This document shows, in pieces, positions 49,001-61,000 of a DNA stretch of 64,000 nt (position 1 is the first letter of the stretch; every line of letters begins with the position of its first letter). A model generated the notes under the pieces. The model searched no databases and was not told where the DNA came from. It saw only the letters and a program-made list of their open reading frames with translations. A program made the translations under genes and the position numbers. This DNA comes from Manis javanica (taxonomy: Eukaryota; Chordata; Mammalia; Pholidota; Manidae), in contig NC_133156.1 in NCBI RefSeq assembly GCF_040802235.1, forward strand, positions 27,051,343 to 27,115,342, written 5' to 3'.

Positions 49001-52000
49001 GATGTGTGAAAACCCTCATAAGTCAGTATGTTCTCTAAAGCATAATTTGGAAATTTAAAAGTGGAAATAATCAGAGTCCAAGAAGGGACTAGCAGTTACC
49101 AAAGTGAAGGGCTGGGAAGGGTGGGTGGGAAGGGAAGGAGAAGGGGATTAAGGGGCATTATAATCAGCACACATAATGTACGGGGGTTATAGGGGAGGCA
49201 GTACAGCCCAGAGAAGACAGGTAGTGACTCTACAGCATCTTACTATGCTGATGGGCAGTGACTGCAGTGTGGTGTGGGGAGGGGACTTGATAATATGGAT
49301 GAATGTAGTAACCGCCATGCTGCTCATGTGAAACCTTCATAAGATTGTGTATCAATGATACCTTAATAAAAAAAACGTGGAAATAATCTACTCAACAGTA
49401 GATTATTGATTAAATGATTAAATTCATCCATAAACATGTAATATGCAAGTCATTAAAATTAGTATATTTATAGAATATTTAATCCTATATAGTGAATGTT
49501 TATAATATATTGAAAGACTAAGATATACAGAGGTATATGTCATATTCCAATAATGAATACATATATATTCCACTTATACTATAATTGGACAAAATGCTTA
49601 CAAATATTTAAATATTAAGATGAGGAGAAGGAGGAGGACGAGGCCAGTGACTGAGCAGGGACTGTGAGGCGCCTTGATTCTCAAGGAGCTAACCTGGGGG
49701 TGGCTCGGTCAGCATCTGGCGGCCCGGTGCATGGCCATATGCTGCCTGAGGTCTGGAAGCTGTAAGTAGAGAAGAGTTTTTCACCTTTCTATGGTTATTA
49801 TTTGGGAGAAGACAGTTTTTCATGTGCTTTATGATCTTATTTCAGGCAACCGAAGGCCCATGGCAGCCAAAGAGACCTGCCACAGCCCTGTGGGGTCTTC
49901 GTTCTTGCTGTGCTTCTCAGACATAAAGTAATAAGACCTAGGCAGTGGCTGTGCTCTTAGGACATGTCAGGCATTACAGGTGCATCATCTCATCTAATCC
50001 TTAAAATAGCCTCATGAGGAAACCAAGGCTTGGGAAAGCCATATGGTCACACAGTGTTGGAGTCAGGATTCGAATTCAGACCTGGGGGATCGTAGAAGCT
50101 CCGAGTTCTTTGACCATGTTGCTCCAGCCTCTAATGTGCCGAGACTTGGTTCTGATGCCGCATTGGACGTCACGGCACCCTGGGACAGTGTTCTTCCTCC
50201 CCGAGCTTCCGTCTCCTGCCTGTCATCGCCCTGGCCTCTCAGTGCTGTTGGGAGGAGCTGAGATCATACACTCAGAGTCTGAACACCATGGGGGTCATTG
50301 AATTAAACTAAGAGCTCCTCACCTCCACTCTGCAAAGGAGGAAGCAAGAGCCCCGAGGAGGGAGGACATTTGTCCAAGTCAGTGGAAGAGCCCTGACTGG
50401 AATTCAGGAGTTCTCCGTCCCATGAAAACATTGCCCCGATTAGTGTAACCAGTGGTGGCAACAGGGACTTCCGCCTTTATCTCCTGTTTGCTTTTATCTC
50501 CCTCCTTCCTCCAGCCCAGGGTGGAGAGGCTGGCTCCTGTCACTCTTCCAGATTCCTGCTTTGACAGCTTCCCCAGCTTGTGCTGGGCCCGGCGTCCCCT
50601 CTGCCCTGGAAGGGAGCGCTGACTCTTGACAGGGTGCTTGGAGACCTCAGTTGTCAGGCATGCCCAGCCCCTGAGCAGATCTGGGGCGCCGGGCCTGGAG
50701 GAGGCACCATGTTTTGCTCAGTTCGCCGGCTCACACTGCATCAGACTCGGTGACGGGCACTGCGGGGTAGGGACAGAATGTTCTACTGCCCTTGACTTAC
50801 CTTCCCTCCCCAACCAGGACTGTTCTTTTTAGCAGCATTTCCATCACTCTTCAGTTCAGGAAATTGGTAATTTTATTCTGATAATTACTTTTAAAAATCT
50901 GTTACCATAGGAAAAAGAGTTTTTCTTTCATGATGATAATTCACAATTGAACATTTTTCATAGTCTTTTAATAGGCTGACTTATTTTTTTAAGTATTTCT
51001 TAAAATATGGTGTAGAATTTTTTTTTCTCTAGAACTTTTTTTTGGGGTATAAATGCATATAACATTATATTAGTTTCAGGTGAACAACATAATATTTCAA
51101 TGTTTGTATAAATTGTGAAATGATCACCATAATAGATTTAGTTAACATCTGAGAGCAGCTTGAGAAATGTACAAAAGGCTGTAAGTGTTTTTCTACACCA
51201 GATCCCGGTCCGATGGCCAGTGCCAGACCCTGACCAACTTTTCACCTATCTGGGGTAAAATAAGAAAATTAAAGGTGAGAGTGTGTGTGTAACATTGAAT
51301 AAGGATGTCAATTCCCCTTTCCTGGAAGAACTGCCTTGAGCTTTCCTTAATGTATTTTGGGAGGTTAGATGTCTTCTATTTTATGAAGTGACAGGGAGAG
51401 TATGCAAGTAATTTTTTCCAGAGTCCTTGCTTGTCAACTCATATCAAGTCTCCTAGGAAAAATGGTCATTTATGAAAACTGAAATCTAGAAGCCACGGGC
51501 ACACCCTTGTGACACAGGGGCCCTTTGGCGCTGGTTTTTCCCTCTGGTCAGATTCAGCCAACACTGCCCAAGGTTGGTTAAAGCACCCAGTAGGTGACCT
51601 AAATACTTGACTGTCAATTATCCACTGATCTACCTTGATCAAGTCCTAACCTCACTCAGCCTCTCATCTTTAAATTGGGGATATTCACACTTCACAAGAT
51701 CATTCTGAGGATTAGCTAAGATAGTATAGATAAGACAGCGCAGTACCACATACACCCTGCTTACAGTGTCTCACCCCAATCTCTCAAGAGAGGTACTGCT
51801 GCCTTCTTCTAGTTAGGGACACAGTCCCTTCTAACAGATAATAAGTATAGTAAAACTGTGGCTTGAACTTCCTTTTTTTTTATTTTGGTATCATTAATCT
51901 ACAATTACATGAGCAACATTGTGGTTACTAGATTCCCCCCATTATCAAGTCCCCCCCACACACCCCATTATAGTCACTGTCCATCACCATAGTAAGATGC

Positions 52001-55000
52001 TATAGAGTCACTACTTGTTTTCTCTGTGCTATACTGTCTTCCCCGTGCCCCCCTACATTATGTGTCCTAATCATAATACCCCTTATTCCCCTTTTCCCTC
52101 CCTGCTGAGGGTTTCCCTGGCAATAGCAGGAAACCCTGCTCTGGGAACCGCTGCCCACAGAGGGAGTGTCACCTTGGGACAGTGAGGGAGACAGCCCCAG
52201 TAGCCTAGGCATGGAGCAAGGTTGGGCATAGCTGAAATCCTGTCTTGCCTTTGGAAGAATCCAGCAACAGTATCCATCTTCACATTGACCTTTACCCTCT
52301 GTCTTCACCTCATTGTTGTCTCATTTCTTCCAGAGGCACCAAGAACTGGATCAGCCACCCAGACCAGAGCTACAGGAACTATGTCCCCTCAGTGGGAACA
52401 CAGGTGAGTAGCCAGCCCTATAAATGCCTTCCCCAACATCCATGAGGTTTCCTACTTTGTAATCAACAAAGGTGCTTATAGCTATTCAAATAGCTCATGA
52501 GCTCTTAGATAGGTTTTATTAATAAGAGTATTGCATCTAAAATCAGGGAGGTGATAGTCCTGTCCTGTACTTCCATATTCCTGGCTACTGATACTACAAC
52601 TGGAGTGCTAAATTTATTTCTGGAAAGTTAATTTTCAAAGGAATCCAGAAAAATTGGAAGTAGTACAGTGGAGATAGATCAGGCTAGTGAGGAATCTGGA
52701 AACCATGTCCTGTGAGGAGCCGCTAAAGGAACAGAGGATATTCTCTACCTGGAAAGATGTTGCAATGAAACACAATTCTCTCCAAATGTCTGAAGTGCCC
52801 TTGTGGAGAATAAAGATGAGCCTTGTTCAGTGTGACCTAGAGGTCAGTACTAGGGCCTCAAGGTAGCAGGAATGGGCAATCTGAAAGAATGTTTGTGTGG
52901 TTTCTTATTTAATCATCAGAGCTGCCTAGTAATAGAATGGGCTTTCCATCTCTAAAAATGATTAATTACGACCTGGAGGCTGTCAGGGATATTGTAGATG
53001 AAGCTGAGGTACCAGATAAGCAATTGGATCCGAATTCAGAGGTTCTGCAATCTGGCTGTATATAAGAGTTACCTGGGTATACTTCAAAGGTACAGATTCT
53101 GGACACCATGATAGACCAACTAAATAAGAATGTCTGGGAGTGGAGCTGAAGAATTGCATTGTTAGTGATGATACCCCTTTTAATCTAATCAGCTTCTCTG
53201 CAGCCAGGGCAGTCTGGTACTTGTCTTGCAGACCATTGTTTAGGAACCAGAGCCAAATGATTAGTGAGAGTCTGGGACTCTCTGATCTTGACCGCTGCCA
53301 TCCCCCAGGTCCCAGGTCATGGCTCACTCTTCCTCCTATCCTGATGGAATAACCAGTTTTGGCTTCTCCATTTCCTTTTCCTCACATTTCTCACCATACC
53401 CTTTGGCAGACCCTACCTATGGAATTCTGTAATAGTAACAGTAACATTAATAATGATGCTAGCAACACTAATATTAGCCTCCAGTGCTGGTCAGGAGCAC
53501 TGATGAGCATTTCAAAAATAAGGACCATTTATTGGGTACCCCCAAATGCCTGGCACCACACTTCCTGCTCTCTGTGGGCTAGCAGGCAGAATAAGGGGGT
53601 AGTTAGGAGTCTTTGCCAGGGACACAGATTCCCATGCAGGCGCACAGCCCTTTGCCCCCTCTCGTGAACTGGGTGACCTTGGGCAACTTGCATAACTTCT
53701 CATCTGTTTCCTCCCCTGTGTAATGGGGATGATCGCAGTGCCCAAACTGGTTGTTGTGAGGATTAAGTGAGTAACCCCTGTGAGGCCTTGGGACCAGGCC
53801 AGGCACGTGCCTGAGCACAGGGAGCGCTCCACACTCCTTAGTGGCTGTGATTTTTATTGCCATTGTTTTCTGGTCTAATCAGCCCAGTGAGGCAGGTATT
53901 ACTAATATCTGGCTTCGTAGGTTGGGTAACTGAAGCAGGGAGAGGATGGGTCACTGCCTTAGGTGGAATCCAAAGCCTGTCAGACTCAGAGTAGTACTGG
54001 CGGGGCCTGTTTTGGAGCTTCCCTGAGCAAGGACTGCACTTGCTGTTTGTGTCTCCTCTATGCTTGCAGCAGCCCATCTGTCTCCAACTGGGGGGATGCC
54101 GAAGGTAAAGGGTCCCACACTCAGATGCTTGCAGGCCTCAGCAGGTCACGTACATAATGAAGGGCCCCTCATGTGCACCCTCAGTAGGGAGAGGTGAGGG
54201 CTGCGGCAAACAGCAGGACCATGTCCTGGACAGAGGGGAGGACCCTCAGTGTCAGCCCCTGGTTGACATGAAGGCACACACTGCCAGTTCTTCGCTTCAT
54301 CAGGGAAAATTGGAGATCTGTGTTATTAAGTAAAAGAGTAAAAGCCACCCCATTCTTAAATATCAACAACTGATGTTTTTCTAATTTAGATATTGGGTAG
54401 AGCAAATAGCACCTTTATGAGTTGAATCTATCCTATGCCACTGGCTTCTATGCTGACAGAGGATCTCCAAAGCCAGAGAGATGGGGTGGGCCACCTCTGA
54501 AGGTGACCCCCACCTGAACCATTCTTGAGGTGGAGACCAGGGTTCTCACGCTTTAGCCCCAGCCTACTGCACCGTTTCTGCTGGGCCCTGACCTCACCTC
54601 TGCTCTGTGTGATTTTTTTTTTTTTCTGCTTCCCTACGGATAGCCACAACTGATCAGCTCTGTGCATCTGAAGAGGCTGAGCAGCATCAGAAGGAGATAA
54701 CCAGAATTCTCCAGCAACATGAAGAAGACAGGAAAAAATGGGTACAACAGGTAAATCCAAGTGACCCACCCCTCTCTTTTCTATTGTGGTAAGTATCTCT
54801 CACTCCTTTCGCCCAGAAGGGAGACCTTTATCTGTTGAGCAAATACGTGATCCTGTTTGCATGTAATCCTTTGTATTCATTCCGTACAATGAAAGGTGGG
54901 GAAACACTAGCACCATAGAGGGGCTTCCTGCCTCGAGTGGGCATAGCGCTAGAAGGCTCCCACTTCCCTTTCCACCTAGATAATTCTCTGGGAGCCCCTT

Positions 55001-58000
55001 TTAAGCCCTAAAGAAGGCAGTCAGCCACTTGCTGTATCTTTAAGAACTCGTGTCTTCTCTGAGCGTATGTCACTGCCATCACTCAGATGAAGGGCGGGGA
55101 TTCTAATCATCAACCTTCATAAAGCCCCACGGGTCAGTGAGTGGACAAGGGAGGCTGCATTGAACCTACTGAGTCTCATTCTGCTCCTCCAGGTGGAGGA
55201 GAGGGAGCTAGAGCTTCAGAAACTGGATGAGCAGCAAAGAGTCCTGCACAGAGAGCATGAGGAGACCCTGCAAGGTAAGGACAGGGACGCTCCCCTGGGG
55301 GTGGGGGTGGAAGGGTCTGTCCGTCCCCACCTGTCCAGTTCATAGGGGGAATGTCCCTGGCCCCTCCTTTCTGCCTCTGGTCCACAAGAAACTGGCCATT
55401 TTGGGCCGGAGTCTGCAGGCTCCTTGGGCTTGTCCGCCAGGTCATGACTGACACCGTTCTTCACTTCACCTCAGTCAGGATGGTCTTTTCCTTCCATTTT
55501 AAAAGTACATCATGTTCCAAACAGCAGCAGACTCAGACTAGAAGGAACTAGCTGTTACCAAGGTGGAGCAGTGGGGGAGGGCAGGTGGGGAGGGAGGGAG
55601 AAGAGGATGGAGGGGTATCATGGTGTGTGGGGGGTCATGGGGAAGACAGTGCAACACAGAGAAGACAAGTAGGGACTCTGTGGCATCTTGCTACACTGAT
55701 GGACAGTGACTGCAATGGGGTATCTGGGGGGATCTTGGTGATGGGGAGAGTCTAGTAAGTAAACATAATGTTACTCATGTAATTGTAGATTAATGATAAA
55801 TGAATAAGTAAATAAACAAACAAATAAATAAATAATAAAAGTATGTCATGTTCCTTAAAGGAAATTTGGAAAACCTAGACAAAAAGGAGAATTTTTAAAT
55901 ATCCATATTCCTTCCCCACCAATGACAACACCTTACAATTTATAGTTAGGTTCATTATGTTTTTTTATTAAGGTATCATTGATATACAATCACATGAGCA
56001 ACACTGTGGTTACTAGATTCCCCCCATTATCAAGTCCCCCCCACATACCCCATTACAGTCACTGTCCATCAACATAGTAAGATGCTATAGAGTCACTACT
56101 TGTCTTCTCTGTGCTATCCTGACTTCCCCATGTCCCCTCGCTAAATTATGTGTGCTAATCATAATGCCCCTTATTCCCCTTTTCCCTTCCTTCCCACCCA
56201 CCCTCCCCAGTCCCTTTCCCTTTGGTAACTGTTAGTCCATTCTTGGGTTCTGTGAGTCTGCTGCTGTTTTGTTCCTTCAGTTTTTTGTGTTGTTGTTTTT
56301 ATTTTGTTATCATTAATCTACAATTACATGAGCAACATTATAGTTACTAAACTCCCCCTGTCACCAAGTCCCCCCAACATACCCCATTACAGTCACTGTC
56401 CATGAGCATAGTAAGATGCTGTAGAATCACTACTTGTCTTCTCTGTGTTGCACAGCCCTCCCCGTGCCCCCACACACATTTATAGTTTTTATTTCAGCAG
56501 TTTTCTAATGTCCTTATTCCTTCTAGTCTCTAAGATTCCTAATGAGAAATCTACAGTCCTTCAGACTGTTGTTTCCATTAAGTAATGCACCATTTTTCTC
56601 TGGTTCCATTCCAGATTGTTTTCTTCATTATTAGTTTTCAAAAATTGTGTGCCTGGTGTATGGATCTCTTTGGGTTTACTTTGTCTGGGGCTCAGTGGGT
56701 GCCTTTAATTTGTAAGCTTATGTTTTGCCTTATTTGAGAAACATTCAACCATTCTTTCTTCAAATAGCTTTTCTGCACTGCACTCTCTCTTCTCTTTCTG
56801 AGACTCTGAGGACAGAAATGTTAGGTATTTGGGGGTTGTCTTACAAGTCCCTGCGTCTCTGCTCATGTTTTTTCTAACACCTTCTCTCCCTATTGCTGAG
56901 ATTTTGGTAATTTCTGTTGATCTATATTCAAGTTCACTAGCTCTTTCCTATGTCATCTCTATTCTTCTGTTGAACCCACCCAGTGAGTTTTTAAATTTCA
57001 TTCGTTATATCTTTTAGTTCTAAAATTTCCTTTTGGTTCTTTTTAATAGTTTCTATGCATTTGCTAGGACTATCTATTTTTTCCATTATTTTCTAGAGTA
57101 TTCACCCTTACTTCATGAAGTATTTTTATAATAGCTGCCTTAAAGCCTCTGTTAATAATGCCAGTATCTGTAGCAACTCAGTGTTGGCGTCTGTTGAATG
57201 TCTTTTCTAAGAAAGTTAAGATATTTCTGCTTCTTTTTGTGCTCAGCCATTATGAATTCATATGCTGAGCAATTTCGTATTGTATCCTAGACACTTTGAA
57301 TATCTGAATACATGAGAGTCAGGTGTCTTGTTTAATCTGTTGCCTCAGTGGTACTTGGAATTCTGGTTTCCTCACCCACCCCACCTGCTACCATTCATGT
57401 TGCAGAGTCTGCAAATAGCCGATCCCTTCCTTCTGTCTAGGTTTTATAGTTACATTCAGTAGGACAGACTGGATGGAGTGCACTTCCTCCATCTTACCTG
57501 GAAACAGAACCTGTCTTGATAGGCAAATTAACAAATTAGTCTGGTAATTTGGAAAAATTAAGCCTGTAATTTTATATAACGTACCTTATCAATTTTGACA
57601 TCTCTATCACATTTATATTACTAAACATTCTTTACTCTGTGTCACTGCCCACTGTGACACCAGCCCATTGTATACCTGGGCCTTTGGCTGTACTGAACTT
57701 CCCTTTCCTGTCCTCCGTCTGACTTCCCTTCCCATCCATTGATTCATCATTTCCCAGTTGTCTTCTTTCAGCTGAGACACGGCTGAAATTTTCCAAGAGG
57801 AACTTTGTAGAGGAGGTGGGATAATAAGCATAACATAAGGAGGTGAGGGAATAAGTCCAGGCCTGGAAAGCCCTTGTGGTCCTCAGGTGACCCTCAAGTT
57901 GTCCTTTAGAAACAACCCATTTCACAGGTGAGGCAATAAGACTTTTAGATATTTGAAGTGATCCTCTCAAGGTTTCTGTTTTGAAGGAGCAGATTCAGGA

Positions 58001-61000
58001 CTAGGTAGATTTCTTGGCCCCAAACCTTACTGCATTTTTTGCCATGGTTTGACAACTAAGGATTTGATGATTTCAAGATTTGGCTAAGCCAACCTACAAA
58101 ACATTGGCCTTATGTGTTTTCTTTAGCATGCTGTGGTTTGAAATGAGTAAGTGTCCTGCAAGATTTTTGGATCATAGCCTCAACAAGGCTACAATCCTGA
58201 GTGTATTGATCCTGGTTTAGATGGTGGCACCCACAATCTGATAGGGCTCACATTTCCTCCCAGGATGTAATTTGTTTCCATTTCCATGAGCTTTTATTAA
58301 AGATCTACTATATTTCTAGCACAGCCCCATGCCCAGGAGGAAAAGGATGACCAAGACTGTTCCCAGACTCCCAGCCCCTTGGGCCCAGGTGATCACCCTA
58401 TGCTCTCTGGCCCTCCTGGGGCCTGTCAGAAGGCTTCAGGGCAAAGTGTCTGGACTCACAGAGATCTCCTTTCCCCGCAGTCCTCCGGGCCTCCTATGAG
58501 TGCGAGAAAGAAGCCCTGACCCACTCCTTTCAGGAGGCCAAGGCAGCCCTGCAGGTGAAAGGGGCTGGGCCATGTTGGTCTCTCTGCAGGTGAGAGGGGC
58601 TGGGCCATGCAGGGAGGACCTGCAGTGAAGCAGCATGGAGCCCTAGGAGCCACAGCTGATGGCCTCTGCCTAGGCGGGAGGGACAGAGTTGATTGTCTGC
58701 TGTGTATCCCGGCTCCATGAGGTGGGGACTTAGGTTAAGAGGACTTGGTTTGAGATGAGATTAGGATTGGCTGATTTTTCTAAAGCCTGTTGGTGGGATC
58801 CAGGGAACAGAACAGGCCAGTGCCATGTGTGATGAGGCTGGTGGGTGGACGTACAGGAGCTGTGGCAGCATGAGAGAAGGGATCTGGCCCAACTTAGCTG
58901 GGCAGAGGTTTCCTAGAGGGAGAGAGATCTAAACTGGAACCTGAAGGATGGGTTGGAATTCTTCAGATGAAGGCGGGTAGGAGGGGTACCTTGGACAGAA
59001 AACAACAGTGTGCTTAAAGCTACAAAAGAGCACGGAGGAAAGGAGGAAACAGGGAACACTTGGTTACTAGAAAGAGGTCCATGATGCCTGGGGCATGGGG
59101 TATGAGTGGGAGAGAGCTGAGGCTGGAGAGGGGGCCAGGTCCAAGCCATGGGGCCTGTGAGCCCTGGGAAGGGGCTGCACACTATCTTAAAGCTAATGGT
59201 CAAGGTTCAGGTGGAGGATATTCTTGGTGGTAGAAATTATGGGGACAAGAATGCACTTTGCAGCTAGAGGACTGATGTGACGTTTGGCTGCAGGAGCAAT
59301 GAGATGGGAGACTGGGAAAGTGTCTTAAACTTAGATGGGCTTTGAATGCCAAGCTAATACCAGCCCCCAACACCCAATGGGTATCAGGAGTCATTAAAGG
59401 CTTTGTAACAAGAGATGGGGCTGGTGGGTTTCAAGCGGTGACTGAAGTAAATTAAGTCTGTGTTGTTGGGTTCGCTACAGCAAAGATAGACTGAAGAACC
59501 CAAAACTGATCTCCCTCTGGGATGTGAAGAAGTCACCTACAGCCTCTATGAGCCAGGCTTTGATCACCTCCTTCCTGCCCCCTCCCCCAGGAGACCATTG
59601 ATGGACTGACCTCACAGCTGGAGGTCTTCCAGGCCAAGATGAAGAGGGTGGAGGGGTCCATTCTGAGCCGAGACTATAAGAAGCACATCCAGGTAGGTGG
59701 CAGTACAGCTGGGGGCCTTTGCTTCTTGAATCTCCACAGAGATCAGGGTATGGGCATCAGGAAAGGCCAGGCCCTCTTCAAGGACAGGGTTCAGACCTCA
59801 CACTCTTACCTTCATAAGGGCCTGGAAGGAACAGGTTCCCCATGTCATTGAGGAGGGAAGTAAGGCTCCAAGAGAGGCACATGGAAGAGCAAAGTGCTCA
59901 GCCTCTGGATTCAGAGAGAACTAGGTACAAAGAGCAGACCTACCACTTTTTTTTTTTTAAGTATCATTGATGTACAACCTTATGAAGGTTTCACATGAAC
60001 AACTTTGTGGTTTCAACATTCACCCATATTATCAAGTCCTCAACCCCCCCCATTGCAGTCACTGTCTATCAGCATAGTAAGATGCTACAGAGTCATTACT
60101 TGTCTTCTCCATGCTGTACTGCCTTCCAGGTGACCTACCTATATTGTGATTGTAAATTATAGTGCCCCTTAATCCCCTTCTCCCTCCCTGCCCACCACCT
60201 TCCCCATCTCCTCCCCTTTGGTAACCGCTAGTCCCTTTTCGGAGTCTGTGAGTCTGCTGCTGTTTTGTTCCTTCAGTTTTGCTTTGTTGTTATACTCCAC
60301 AAATGAGGGAAATCATTTGGTGCTTGTCTTTCTCTGCCTGGCTTATTTCACTGAGCATAATACCCTCTAGCTCCATCCATGTTGTTGCACATGGTAGGAT
60401 GTGTTTTCTTCTTATGGCTGAATAATATTCTATTGTGTATATGTGCCACATCTTGTTTATCCACTTATCTGCTGATGGGCACTTAGACTGCTTCCATCAA
60501 GCAGACCTACCACTTACCTCAAGTGACTTAAGCTATCTAAACCCTGCAGTTCCCTCATCTATGATGGTAATTGCAGATGCCTCCAAAGGTGTTGAGAGAA
60601 TGAGATAAAGCATATTAGGTGCTTACCATGGGCCAAGAGAGGGAGGTGACTCATGAAAGTCACACAGTGAGTTGGAGGCAAAATGGGGAGGAAGGAGGTA
60701 GCCATGCCTCTCTCTGACTGATGGTCTGATGAGGTCACTCTATGTCCCTGTCTAGGATTACGGGAGTCCCAGCCAGTTCTGGGAGCAGGAGCTGGAGAGC
60801 TTACACTTTGTCGTCGAGATGAAGAACGAGCATATTCATGAGCTAGACAAACGACTGATCCTCATGGAAACAGTGGTCCGCGGCTGGCAGTGGCTGGGGG
60901 GATGCAGCCTCAGGCTTCTGTTTTCCTGACAAAAAAGTATAAAGTATACAGAGGGAGATTCTTTGAGGAGGCCCCAGGCTGGTCCACACCAGCTCTGGCC

